Source: Actinomadura latina NBRC 106108 (lineage in GTDB: Bacteria > Actinomycetota > Actinomycetes > Streptosporangiales > Streptosporangiaceae). Taken from it: 64,000 nt of DNA. This document shows positions 19,032 through 28,386 of the stretch, piece by piece. Both the position numbers and the translations under genes were made by a program. Positions within the stretch are counted from its first letter, which is position 1. Each line of letters opens with the position of its first letter. The DNA is taken from the NCBI RefSeq assembly GCF_001552195.1, contig NZ_BCQS01000005.1, forward strand, positions 806,001 through 870,000, given 5' to 3'. The notes under the pieces are model-generated. The model was not told the origin of the DNA and ran no database searches. It saw nothing but the letters and a program-made list of their open reading frames with translations.

Positions 19032-19946
19032 TCAGACGGCGAAGTGATCCCACGCGCCGGGCGGCGGTTCGCGGCCGTCCACGCGCACCCCCGAACCCGC
19101 TGCCACGGCGCCGATCCGCGACCAGGACGGCGGCGGGTCGCCCGGGAACGTCCCGGCGAAGGCGTGGTCCTCGCCGCCGGTGAGCGCGTGCCGCAGCCCG
19201 CCGGGCCCGAGGATCTCCGGGACGGGGACGGCCGCGGAGTCGATGTCGATCCGGACGCCGCTCGCGTCCGCGATGTGCCCGAGGTCCTGGACGAGCCCGT
19301 CGCTCACGTCCAGCAGCGCGGTGGCGTCGCGGGCCCGCGCCTCGTCCCCGGCGCCGTAGGGCGGTTCAGGGCGCCGGTGCGCCGCGATCAGCTCCTCGGG
19401 CCCGTCGCGTCCCTCGGTGAGCAGCGCCAGCCCGGCGGAGGCGAACCCGAGCCTGCCCCGGACGGCCACCACGTCCCCCGGACGGGCCCCGGAGCGCAGG
19501 AGCGGTGCCGCACCGCCCAGATCGCCGAGCGCCGTGACGGCGAGCGTGACGTGCGGGGCGGACACGACGTCGCCGCCCGCGACGGACGCTCCGGCGACGC
19601 GGCACTCGTCCGCGAACCCGTCGTACAGCCGCTCGGCCCAGCCCGCCTCGGTCTCGGCCGGTGCCGCGAACCCGATCAGGAGGGCCGTCGGCCGGGCGCC
19701 CATCGCGACGACGTCGGCGAGGTTCTGCGCGGCGGCCTTGCGCCCGATGTCGTAGGGGCCGGACCAGTCGCGGCGGAAGTGCCGTCCCTCCACGAGGAGG
19801 TCGGTGGTGGCGACGACGCGCCCGTCCGGTGCGGCGACCACGGCCGCGTCGTCGCCCGGGCCGAGCCGGACCGCCGCCCCCGGCGGCAGCCGCCGCGTCA
19901 GCCGGCCGATCAACCCGAACTCGCCCAGCTCGCCGATCGTGCCCAT
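19032..19946 (-). CDS. thiL: Thiamine-monophosphate kinase
   Basis: 304 residues from the ATG at 19946 (a GGGGGA element about 10 nt upstream; a longer frame from 19997 adds an Arg-rich stretch without homology). PurM-like fold: GELGEFGLIGRL at the start, RLGPGDDAAVV (Mg/ATP acids), TTDLLVEGRHF, MGARPTALLIG, LLDVSDGLVQDL and TGGEDHAF. It phosphorylates TMP to TPP, the final step of thiamine cofactor synthesis, complementing thiD. Confidence 0.95.
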   Translation of the reverse strand: MGTIGELGEFGLIGRLTRRLPPGAAVRLGPGDDAAVVAAPDGRVVATTDLLVEGRHFRRDWSGPYDIGRKAAAQNLADVVAMGARPTALLIGFAAPAETEAGWAERLYDGFADECRVAGASVAGGDVVSAPHVTLAVTALGDLGGAAPLLRSGARPGDVVAVRGRLGFASAGLALLTEGRDGPEELIAAHRRPEPPYGAGDEARARDATALLDVSDGLVQDLGHIADASGVRIDIDSAAVPVPEILGPGGLRHALTGGEDHAFAGTFPGDPPPSWSRIGAVAAGSGVRVDGREPPPGAWDHFAV

Positions 19947-20080
19947 CCGCGCCCGTTCCCCCGTGTTCCGCCTGTTCGGCCCGCGCCGCCGCGGCACCCG
20001 GTACCCCGGGCCCCCGCCGCGGCGGGTAACACGATACGGTGAACCGTCCGACGGCAGATTCTCCGCTTGGGGAGGACGTG

Positions 20081-20314
20081 ATGGTGCAGGCCTACATCCT
20101 CATCCAGACCGAAGTCGGTAAGGCCGCCGAGGTGGCGGGTCACATCTCCGGCGTGACCGGCGTCACGCTGGCCGAGGACGTCACGGGACCCTACGACGTG
20201 ATCGTCCGGGCGGAGGCGCGCAATGTCGACGAGCTGGGCAAGCTCGTCGTCGCGCAGATCCAGGCGGTCGAAGGCATCACCCGCACCCTCACCTGCCCGA
20301 TTGTTCACATCTAA
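20081..20314 (+). CDS. Lrp/AsnC-type RAM domain protein without DNA-binding domain
   Basis: 77 residues starting MVQAYILIQTEVGKAAEV. It is only the ligand-sensing RAM half of Lrp proteins (GVTGVTLAEDVTGPYDVIVR and a beta strand ending CPIVHI); the N-terminal helix-turn-helix is absent. GGAGG lies 6 nt before ATG 20081. Stand-alone RAM proteins oligomerise and bind amino acids, sometimes modulating full-length Lrp proteins (family knowledge). The gene sits between thiL and ddl as in Streptomyces and overlaps the likely 5' region of the DUF3515 gene. Confidence 0.9.
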   Translation: MVQAYILIQTEVGKAAEVAGHISGVTGVTLAEDVTGPYDVIVRAEARNVDELGKLVVAQIQAVEGITRTLTCPIVHI

Positions 20315-20348
20315 AGGGCTTGGGCCGGGAGGTCCGGGGGGCCGTCCC

Positions 20349-20807
20349 CTGAGGCGGAGCGCACGGTTGGCCGCGCTCGCCGGGCTGGCGGCGCTCGCGG
20401 CGGGGTGCGGCGACGGCGCGGTCCAGGTGCCCGTGCCGAGCCCGGACGCGGCGATCACGCGGCTGTGCGAGGGCCTGCGGCTGCCCGAGCGGGTGCACGG
20501 CCAGGAACGCCGCGACACCTCCCCGGGCTCGCCGCTGACCGCCGCGTGGGGGTCGCCCGCGATCGCGCTGCGCTGCGGCGTGCCGCGGCCCGCGGCGCTC
20601 CAGCCCCGGTCCGAGCTGGTGACGATCAACGGGATCGACTGGTTCGGGACGCCCGTCCACCGGCCGGTGACCTGGACGGCGGTCGGACGGCAGGCCTACG
20701 TCGAGGTGACGGTGCCGCCGAAGTACAACCCGGCCGGGGACGTGCTGATCGAGCTGGGACCGTCGATCACGTCGACGATCCCGCCGAAGCCCGAGGGCCA
20801 GATCTGA
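20349..20807 (+). CDS. DUF3515 lipoprotein
   Basis: About 152 residues. A lipoprotein signal LRRSARLAALAGLAALAAGC has an Arg-rich n-region, hydrophobic core and lipobox LAAGC. The mature part contains CEGLRLPERV, AWGSPAIALRCGVPRP, TINGIDWF and VPPKYNP, typical of DUF3515. The natural start is unclear: a CTG at 20349 begins exactly at the Arg-rich n-region, a TTG at 20367 has GGAG 7 nt upstream but loses the Arg residues, and a TTG at 20301 lies inside the preceding gene. Its stop abuts the stop of the convergent NTF2-like gene with no gap. Confidence 0.85.
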   Translation: MRRSARLAALAGLAALAAGCGDGAVQVPVPSPDAAITRLCEGLRLPERVHGQERRDTSPGSPLTAAWGSPAIALRCGVPRPAALQPRSELVTINGIDWFGTPVHRPVTWTAVGRQAYVEVTVPPKYNPAGDVLIELGPSITSTIPPKPEGQI

Positions 20808-21358
20808 TCACCAGATGGGGACCGGGCTCTCGCCACGCGGGTAGTAGCCGGGGATCGGCTCGCCGGCGGCGGCCCGGTCGAGGCGCCGCTTCATCCCGTC
20901 CGACAGCACGCCCGCCTTCATCATCTCGACGAACACGGACGTGACGTTGCCGAGGTCGAACCAGTCGCGCTGCCACGACCACTGGCGGTTCCCCGCGTAC
21001 CGGAACCAGGACCCGCCGATGCCGAGCACCTCGTAGGGCGTCCCGTCGGGGCGGACGGCGTCGGCGACCTGCTTCCAGAAGCCGACGACCTCGCCCTTGA
21101 CCTCGTCGACGAGGATGCTCTGGTACGGGTACGTCCAGCCGTCGAGGCCGCCCATCTCCAGGCCGAGCGCGATGTCGCGGATCTCGCCCCGGCCGACGGC
21201 CATGAAGTCCTGGTCGGGGCCGATGTTCCAGCCGTAGGTGGCGTCCTCGGTGTAGAGGTCGGCGAGCGGGCGCCAGTCTCCGAGCTCCTCGCACCGGCGG
21301 TTCTCCGCCAGCCAGTGCTCCACCATCGCGTCGAGTTCTTCTCGGGGGAAGGACGGCA

Positions 21359-21359
<1 letters not shown>
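20808..21359 (-). CDS. NTF2/SnoaL-like protein
   Basis: 183 residues with the cone-shaped NTF2-like pattern: an N-terminal helix (MVEHWLAENRRCEELGDW), then RPLADLYTEDATYGWNIGP and GSWFRYAGNRQWSWQRDWFD. Relatives include ketosteroid-isomerase-like enzymes and cyclases. It is last in the leftward CYP51 operon and its ATG pair overlaps the ferredoxin stop (ATGATG/TGA). Mycobacterial cyp51 regions also carry an NTF2-like protein nearby (from memory). A role on a sterol or terpenoid substrate is inference. Confidence 0.82.
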
Positions 21360-22886
<1,527 letters not shown>

Positions 22887-22890
<4 letters not shown>

Positions 22891-23666
22891 GATTCCTCCA
22901 GGGGGGCTTCGGGCTGTACTTCGACGAGCCGCAGATGGGCGCCGCGCGGGGTCGCGACGATCGCGGCGACGGCGGCGGCGACGTCGGAGGGGCGCAGGAA
23001 GTAGGGGTGGCGGGCATGGCCCCACTTCGCCCAGTCCTCCAGGACGGCGCCGGTCGTCTCGGCGTCCCAGGTCATGCCCATGCCGGTCGCGGTGGGTCCG
23101 GGCCGGACGATGGACGCCCGCACCCCCGTCCCCTCCAGCTCCATCTGCATGGTGCGGGCCATGCCCTCGACGCCGTTCTTCGCCGCGACGTAGGCGCCCG
23201 TCCAGGAGCGCGGGGCGGGGACGGTGTCGGACGAGACGAACACGATGTCGCCGCGCCGCCGCGCCACCATGGGCGGGACGAAATGCGACACGAGCCGGTG
23301 CGCACCGACGAGGTGGACCTGCAGCTGCGCGAGGAAATCGTCCGAGCCGAGTTCGTGCAGGCGCCCGGCGGACAGGTCTCCGGCGCTGGACACGACCACC
23401 TCGACGGGTCCGAGCGCGTCGCCGGCCGCCGCCGCGAACGCCTTGACGGAGTCGGAGTCGCCGACGTCCAGCGGGTGCGCGAACGCCTCTCCCCCGCCGG
23501 CCCGGATCGTCGCCGCCAGCTCCTCGCACTTCTCGGCGCGCCGCGCGCCGAGCGCGACCGGGTGCCCGGCCAGCGCCAGCGCCGTCGCCGTGGCCGCGCC
23601 GATGCCGGACGACGCGCCGGTCACCACGGCCGGGCGCCGCTCGGGGTGGGGGTCGAACCGGGGCAT
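22887..23666 (-). CDS. Short-chain dehydrogenase/reductase
   Basis: 259 residues, classical SDR: NAD(P) motif TGASSGIGAA, a Ser in VFVSSDT, and the catalytic YVAAK. Its position between two P450 genes equals that of an SDR gene next to mycobacterial cyp51. It could oxidise or reduce an alcohol or ketone produced by the P450s (inference). ATGA overlap with cyp51, and its ATG abuts the stop of the upstream P450. Confidence 0.93.
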
Positions 23667-24872
23667 CTACCGCACCTCCACGCTGACGGGCAGCGCCGCG
23701 AAGCCGCGGACGTTCACCGAATGCACCCGCTCGGCCTTCGCGAAGTCGACCTCGTAGGACGCGACGTTCCGCACGAACTCGGTCAGCGCGATGCGGGCCT
23801 CCAGCCGGGCCAGGTTCGCGCCGAGGCAGAAGTGCCGCCCGCCGCCGAAGCTGACGAGCTGCGAGGTGTCGCGGTCGAGGTCGTAGACGTCGGGGTCGTC
23901 GAAGACGCGCGCGTCGCGGTTGGCGGAGCCGACCAGCAGCAGCACCCGGTCGCCCTCGGGGACGCGCCGCCCGTGCAGCTCGACGTCCTTCGCGACCTTC
24001 CGGGCCAGCATCTGGCTGGAGGTGTCGTAGCGGAGCGTCTCCTCCACCCAGTCGTCCACCCGCGCCGGATCGCGCAGCGGCTTCGCCACCTGGGCGGGGT
24101 TCCGCGCGCCCCAGTACAGGGCGTTGGCGAGCAGCTTCGTCGTGGTCTCGTTGCCGGCGACGACCATCAGGAAGAGGAAGGCGATGATCTCGGTGTCGTC
24201 CAGCCGGTCGCCGTCGATCTCGGCGTCCAGCAGCGCGGACGTCAGGTCGTCCGACGGCTTGCGGCGGCGCTCGGCGACCATGTCCTGGTAGTAGCCGACG
24301 AGGGTGAGCGCGGCGTCCATCCCGGCGGGCGGGACGTCGTTGAGCCCCTCCTCCCGGTGGACGACCGTGTCGGCGAGCCGGCGCACCTCCACCCGGTCGG
24401 CCTCGGGGACGCCCATCATCTCGGAGATGACGTCCATGGGCAGCAGCCCGGCGATGTCCGCGACGAAGTCGAACTCGCCCTTCTCCAGGGCGGGCTCCAG
24501 GTGGCGCAGGGTCAGCGCGCGGATGCCGTCCGCCATCTCCTTCACCCGCCGGGGCGTGAAGCCCTTCGACACGAGCGCGCGCATGCGCGTATGGCGCGGC
24601 GGGTCGAGGGCCAGGAACGACATCGTCCGGGGCGCGTGCGGCCCCCACGCGCTCGGCTCCACCGAGACGCCGTGGGAGTTGGAGAACGTCCCGTGGTCGC
24701 GGAACGCCGCGGCGACATCGGCGTGCCGGGACAGCGCCCAGAACCCGAGCTCGTCGTTGCGGTAGAGGGGCGCCTCCTCGCGGAGACGCTCGTAGACGGG
24801 GTAGGGGTCTTCATGGACGGCGTAGTCGAACGGGCTGTAGGAGACCTGCGCGGCAGGGTCCACGGCCGTCAC
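23667..24872 (-). CDS. Cytochrome P450 (CYP123-like position)
   Basis: 401 residues, standard soluble bacterial P450: I-helix VVAGNETTTKLLA, ExxR in VEETLRYD, haem loop FGGGRHFCLGANLAR with Cys ligand. GTG start at 24872, one base after the TetR stop codon. By gene order it corresponds to CYP123 of mycobacteria; family assignment needs an identity calculation. Likely shares the 3Fe-4S ferredoxin encoded downstream. Confidence 0.92.
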   Translation of the reverse strand: MTAVDPAAQVSYSPFDYAVHEDPYPVYERLREEAPLYRNDELGFWALSRHADVAAAFRDHGTFSNSHGVSVEPSAWGPHAPRTMSFLALDPPRHTRMRALVSKGFTPRRVKEMADGIRALTLRHLEPALEKGEFDFVADIAGLLPMDVISEMMGVPEADRVEVRRLADTVVHREEGLNDVPPAGMDAALTLVGYYQDMVAERRRKPSDDLTSALLDAEIDGDRLDDTEIIAFLFLMVVAGNETTTKLLANALYWGARNPAQVAKPLRDPARVDDWVEETLRYDTSSQMLARKVAKDVELHGRRVPEGDRVLLLVGSANRDARVFDDPDVYDLDRDTSQLVSFGGGRHFCLGANLARLEARIALTEFVRNVASYEVDFAKAERVHSVNVRGFAALPVSVEVR

Positions 24873-24873
24873 C

Positions 24874-25461
24874 TCACTCCGGGGGGTCGGGCAGGATGAG
24901 CTCCGCCATCTCGGCGAGCCGGTCGGCCATGCGGGCGTAGGACGTGTAGCCCATGCCCGCGTGCACGAGCGCGCCGGTGTAGGCCAGCTCCAGCGCGCCG
25001 AGGATCTTGGGGTCGTCGTGGTCGCGGAGCGCGGCCTGCAGCCGCTCGCGGATCGCGACGCCGATCCGCACCCGCAGCTCGCGGACGTCGGGGTCGGTGC
25101 CGAGCAGCGCGGTGGTGCACGCCGCCGCCAGCTCCGGCTCGTCCGACACCAGCAGCGCGATGTCGCGCAGCGTCTCCACCACGCGTTCGAGCAGCGCGCC
25201 GTCCGCCTCGACCGGCGGCAGCGCGCTGAGCCGCCGCCAGAACACCTCCGTGATCAGATGGTTCTTGGAGGCGAAGTAGGTGTAGGCGGTGGCGGGGGCC
25301 ACCCCGGCGCGCTTGGCCACGTTGCGGACGGTCAGTCCCTCGTAGCCGGTCTCGCCGACCTCCACCACGGCGGCGTCGGTCAGCCGCCGCACCGTGTCGG
25401 CCTGCCGCTCGGTGAGGCGGCGGCGGGTGGGTTCGGTCGTCAGCTGCTCGTTACCGGACAC
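24874..25461 (-). CDS. TetR-family regulator of the CYP51 block
   Basis: 195 residues from the GTG at 25461. The TetR HTH is at about 35-65 (LTVRNVAKRAGVAPATAYTYF). The C-terminal ligand domain has a DPDVRELRVRIG segment. A longer frame begins at ATG 25473, but a -35/-10 pair places the transcription start at or next to GTG 25461, so a leaderless mRNA is likely. It is first in the operon with two P450s, SDR, ferredoxin and NTF2-like protein. The palindrome at its own start matches that at the aldehyde dehydrogenase start, so it probably autoregulates and controls both arms (inference). Confidence 0.92.
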   Translation of the reverse strand: MSGNEQLTTEPTRRRLTERQADTVRRLTDAAVVEVGETGYEGLTVRNVAKRAGVAPATAYTYFASKNHLITEVFWRRLSALPPVEADGALLERVVETLRDIALLVSDEPELAAACTTALLGTDPDVRELRVRIGVAIRERLQAALRDHDDPKILGALELAYTGALVHAGMGYTSYARMADRLAEMAELILPDPPE

Positions 25462-25498
25462 GTGTCCAGACATTAGTTCAGGAAGCGGGACCGCGCAA
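25454..25498 (-). promoter_or_regulatory. Leaderless promoter with TetR-type operator, left arm
   Basis: On the minus strand: TTGCGC (25498-25493), 17 bp, TAATGT (25475-25470), 8 nt, then the GTG start codon at 25461. The 12-bp palindrome GGACACGTGTCC (25467-25456) covers the start codon. The layout is matched base for base in spacing by 28341-28386, including a shared TGAACT just before or within the -10. Confidence 0.7.
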
Positions 25499-25602
25499 CA
25501 GCCACCGGTGGTCAGGGCGCCAGATCGACCCGGACGCCGTCCGCCGGGCCGGCCGGCAGGACGACCGGCAGGACGACCGGCGTGCCGTCGCCGTGCCCGG
25601 CG

Positions 25603-26331
25603 TCAGGCGGGCGAGCGGCCGTCGGCGTCCACGACGCCCGGGATGGGCTCGGTGCCGGTGAACTGGTCGCGCATCGCGTCCACGCCGCACTGCGGGCCGG
25701 CCAGCGGAACGAAGTCCTGCCGCTCCTCGCGCTTCTTCTCCGTGTCGAGCCGCATGTTCTGGTCGCGGTCGCGCTTGAGGGCCTCGTCGCACTCGCCCTC
25801 GCGGTTGAAGGACCACATCAGCATGGGGTCGCCGATGGGAAGCGCGTGGCCGGGCTCGCCGTCGTGTCGTCCCGTGTGCCAGGTGTGCCACGTCTTGCCG
25901 TAGGAGTTCATCAGGCGCTTCATGAACGCCTTCTCCGCGACGTCCGGGAGGCCGGGCGCGGCGAGCTGGCCGGACAGGATCTCGAAGTTGTGCGGGTGCC
26001 AGTAGGACTTCTCCTGCTCGTCCAGCGAGTCGAACATCTCCTTGGAGACGATGTACTCGATGCCGATCAGGTTTGCATCGCGCGTGTTGCCGTCGAACAG
26101 CACGCACTGCAGGAGGTCGTCGTTGACGACACGGCAGTAGTGGTGCGCCTCCATCTGGTTGTGCGGCTCGTCCTTGGCGCAGTGGAAGCCGACCACGTAG
26201 ACGTCGAAGTCCTTCAGCGGCGTCGCCTCCTGCAGCAGGTTGGCGCCCTGTTCGAGCGTCGACAGCCATGCCCCCTTGCCCTTGCCGGGCGGACGTGTCG
26301 GGCTGCGCCGCTCCTTCACCTTCGGGTTCAC
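25603..26331 (-). CDS. OBAP-family protein (DUF1264)
   Basis: 242 residues from GTG 26331 (GAGGGGG 7 nt upstream). It contains the oil-body-associated-protein family landmarks: VYVVGFHCAKDEP, EAHHYCRVVNDDLLQC, DANLIGIEYIVS, YWHPHNFEILSGQL and SYGKTWHTWHTG. The family is best known from plant seed lipid bodies, with bacterial members of unknown role. The conserved His and Cys residues suggest a metal or redox site, unproven. It lies downstream of three tRNA-like genes on the same strand, inside the split CYP51 block. Confidence 0.85.
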   Translation of the reverse strand: MNPKVKERRSPTRPPGKGKGAWLSTLEQGANLLQEATPLKDFDVYVVGFHCAKDEPHNQMEAHHYCRVVNDDLLQCVLFDGNTRDANLIGIEYIVSKEMFDSLDEQEKSYWHPHNFEILSGQLAAPGLPDVAEKAFMKRLMNSYGKTWHTWHTGRHDGEPGHALPIGDPMLMWSFNREGECDEALKRDRDQNMRLDTEKKREERQDFVPLAGPQCGVDAMRDQFTGTEPIPGVVDADGRSPA

Positions 26332-26398
26332 CGAATGCCCCCTCGTATCGGGTTGCCGTCGGTGCCCTACTGCCCTTGAAGGATGAGGGGAATCTCGG

Positions 26399-26482
26399 TG
26401 GGGCGGGTGGGATTCGAACCCACTCAGCGCGTGGCACCTGGGTTACGGCCAGGCCCGACTCTCCGAGCGTCGGCGCCGCCCC
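26399..26482 (-). tRNA. tRNA-Tyr-like gene (anticodon GUA), aberrant
   Basis: 84-nt cloverleaf on the minus strand: acceptor GGGGCGG/CCGCCCC, anticodon stem CCTGG/CCAGG with loop CCGTAAC, a 13-nt variable region, T arm GTGGG-TTCGAAT-CCCAC, and discriminator A. A long variable region suits bacterial tRNA-Tyr, but U8 is replaced by C and the normally invariant U33 is C. CCA is not encoded. It may be a pseudo-tRNA or a specialised tRNA. Confidence 0.6.
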
Positions 26483-26504
26483 GTGCGCGGGATCAACCGC
26501 GTCG

Positions 26505-26577
26505 TACCTCCGGAGGGATTCGAACCCCCAGCACACGGCACCTCATGCCGCTGTCTCTACCGTTGGACTACGGAGGC
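26505..26577 (-). tRNA. tRNA-like gene, anticodon GAG (Leu by code), short variable loop
   Basis: 73-nt cloverleaf: acceptor GCCTCCG/CGGAGGT (one G-U), U8-A9 present, D stem GTC/GAC, anticodon arm GCGGC-ATGAGGT-GCCGT with U33, variable loop of 5 nt, T loop TTCGAAT, discriminator A. The anticodon GAG reads Leu codons, yet bacterial tRNA-Leu normally has a long variable arm. CCA not encoded. Only 22 bp from the Tyr-like gene. Confidence 0.65.
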
Positions 26578-26582
26578 GTGCG

Positions 26583-26656
26583 TGCGGCCCCCGGGATTCG
26601 AACCCGGAGCGTCCACTTCCTGAGAGTGGCCCCTCTGCCGGTTGGGGTAGAGCCGC
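26583..26656 (-). tRNA. tRNA-like gene, anticodon CAG (Leu by code), short variable loop
   Basis: 74-nt cloverleaf: acceptor GCGGCTC/GGGCCGC (one U-G), a 3-bp Leu/Ser-style D stem with a long D loop, anticodon arm CCACT-CTCAGGA-AGTGG, a 5-nt variable loop, T arm CCGGG-TTCGAAT-CCCGG, discriminator A, no CCA. It is separated from the GAG gene by only 5 bp, so the three are almost certainly one transcript. The leucine anticodon with a class I variable loop is unusual. Confidence 0.65.
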
Positions 26657-26871
26657 ATGGATCGCGAGGAGGCGTCACTCGCGGCGGCTCGGCCGGGGCC
26701 TCGTTACGAGGCGGGATACCGGCCGGGGCGGGCGTGCGACGCCAAGGGCAGTCGGAGTCGATACTGCTCCAGAGCCATGGCCGGTCCTCCTCTCCACCGT
26801 CTTCGACGGGCTGACACCGCCTACGGTGCCATCGGCGGCGCACGGGCCGCAACGGGTTTCCGGGCGGACGG

Positions 26872-28236
26872 TCAGGTCTCGTCGGGCAGGGACCAGCCGA
26901 AGGCGACCAGCGCCCAGAAGGCGACCATGATCCAGCCGAGCGCGATCCCGGTCACCGCGAGGCCCAGGCCCCGCTCGCCCGACCTCCGTACCCGCACCCA
27001 CGCCATGTGCCCGGCGATGATCGCGGGGATGGACGGCAGCCCGCACGTGATCAGCCCGACCGCCCCCATGGACACCGCGTAGATCGCGAGGCTGTTGACC
27101 GGCGGCTTGCCGTGCGGCCCCGGGTACCGATGGCCCGCGTGCGGCTGGTGGGCCGCGTGCGGCGGCTGCGTCGGGTGGCCGCCGTACCCCGCGGGCTGCC
27201 GGAAGGCGGCCGGGCGGGCGGCGATCGCGTCGGCGTACCGGTTCCAGGACTCCGCCTCGGCGGTGCGGCCCTGACCGGTCAGCAGCACCGCGAGGCTGCG
27301 CATCGCGGACGGGTCGCCGCCCTGGGCGGCCTGCCGGTACTGGCTCTCGACGAGCGCCTCCGCCTCTCCCGCGGCGAGCCGCGGGGCCGGCGGCGGGGTG
27401 GACGGGTGCGCCGCCGGCGCCTGGGTGGGCTGCTGCCGGACGTCGCTGGAGATGAGGCGGTCCAGGAGCGACTGGGCGGACGGGCGCTTCGCCGGGTCCT
27501 TGGCAAGCGCGGCCCGGACGGCGTCGAGCAGCATGCCGTCCAGCCCGCTGAGGTCCGGTTCGCCGTTCATGATCTGGTGGATGACCGCGGGCAGGGAGTG
27601 GCCGCCGAAGCACGACCCGCCGCGCGCCGCGAACGCGACGGTCGCGCCCCACGCGAACACGTCCGACGCCGGGGCGGCGCCGCGCCCGTCCAGCTGCTCG
27701 GGGGCCATGAACGCTGGCGTGCCGACGATGCCGCCGGTCGCGGTGAGGCGCGTCCCGTCCAGGGACCGGGCGATGCCGAAGTCGATGACGCGCGGCCCGA
27801 ACGTGGACAGCAGCACGTTGGCGGGCTTCAGGTCGCGGTGCACGACGCCCGCGTCGTGGATGGCGGTCAGCGCGGTCGCGATCCCGACCGCGACGGCCTC
27901 CAGGTCGGCGCCGCGCAGCGGCCCGTCCTTCGCCACCGCGGCGTCGAGGCTCGGGCCGTTCACGAACTCGGTCACCAGGTACGGCGGGTCGGCCGCGGGG
28001 TCGGCGTCCAGGACCGGAGCCGTGCAGAACGGCCGGACGCGCTGCGCCGCCGCGACCTCCGCCTCGAACCGCGCGCGGTACCGCCCGTCGGCGGCGTACT
28101 CGCGCCGGATGACCTTGATGGCGACCTTGCGCCCGCTCGTGTCCAGCCCCGCGTACACGGTGCCCATCCCGCCCTCGCCGAGCCGGTCCGCGACCCGGTA
28201 GGGGCCGATGCGTTCCGGCAGGCCGGGCTGGGACAC
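26872..28236 (-). CDS. Membrane Ser/Thr protein kinase with C-terminal DUF4190-like tail
   Basis: 454 residues. The kinase domain (about 1-265) has the Gly loop GEGGMGTVYAG, Lys in VAIKVI, catalytic loop HRDLKPANVLL, DFGIA and APEQL. A linker with a Sel1-like repeat (YRQAAQGGDPSAMRSLAVLL) and a His/Pro-rich stretch precede two membrane helices (SLAIYAVSMGAVGLITCG and GLAVTGIALGWIMVAFWALV), as in DUF4190-type tails. There are no PASTA repeats, so this is not PknB. Its target is unknown. It lies between the tRNA-like cluster and the aldehyde dehydrogenase promoter. Confidence 0.92.
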   Translation of the reverse strand: MSQPGLPERIGPYRVADRLGEGGMGTVYAGLDTSGRKVAIKVIRREYAADGRYRARFEAEVAAAQRVRPFCTAPVLDADPAADPPYLVTEFVNGPSLDAAVAKDGPLRGADLEAVAVGIATALTAIHDAGVVHRDLKPANVLLSTFGPRVIDFGIARSLDGTRLTATGGIVGTPAFMAPEQLDGRGAAPASDVFAWGATVAFAARGGSCFGGHSLPAVIHQIMNGEPDLSGLDGMLLDAVRAALAKDPAKRPSAQSLLDRLISSDVRQQPTQAPAAHPSTPPPAPRLAAGEAEALVESQYRQAAQGGDPSAMRSLAVLLTGQGRTAEAESWNRYADAIAARPAAFRQPAGYGGHPTQPPHAAHQPHAGHRYPGPHGKPPVNSLAIYAVSMGAVGLITCGLPSIPAIIAGHMAWVRVRRSGERGLGLAVTGIALGWIMVAFWALVAFGWSLPDET

Positions 28237-28340
28237 GGGTCCTCCTCTGGATCACTGGGCCGGTGCGACCAGCCTGCCACAACTCCCCCGCGACCCGGCC
28301 CGGAATGTCGGCCCGGTACCAGATCGGAGTCTTGCCGCAC

Positions 28341-28386
28341 TTGCGCTCCAGCGGGCCCTGAACTGTAGTCTGGACAGGTGTCCAGA
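28341..28386 (+). promoter_or_regulatory. Leaderless promoter with TetR-type operator, right arm
   Basis: TTGCGC (28341-28346), 17 bp, TGTAGT (28364-28369), 8 nt, GTG start at 28378. The 8-2-8 palindrome TCTGGACAGGTGTCCAGA (28369-28386) overlaps the -10 edge and the start codon. TTGCGC-N12-TGAACT and the following TCTGGACA-x-GTGTCC are shared with the tetR promoter at identical spacing. Confidence 0.72.

Noticed and set aside
22891..24648. Long N-terminal extension of the cyp51 frame
   Set aside because: Overlaps two genuine genes in other frames; ATG 22890 has a strong ribosome site and the true CYP51 N-terminus.
25474..25602. Short minus-strand open stretch with a 12-bp tandem duplication (25553-25576)
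   Set aside because: Only about 35 codons of low-complexity translation, no start codon with ribosome site; more likely spacer.
25553..28386. Transposon insertion splitting the CYP51 block
   Set aside because: No transposase, terminal inverted repeats or target duplication around the inserted kinase/tRNA/OBAP genes; the shared promoter sequence is explained by function.
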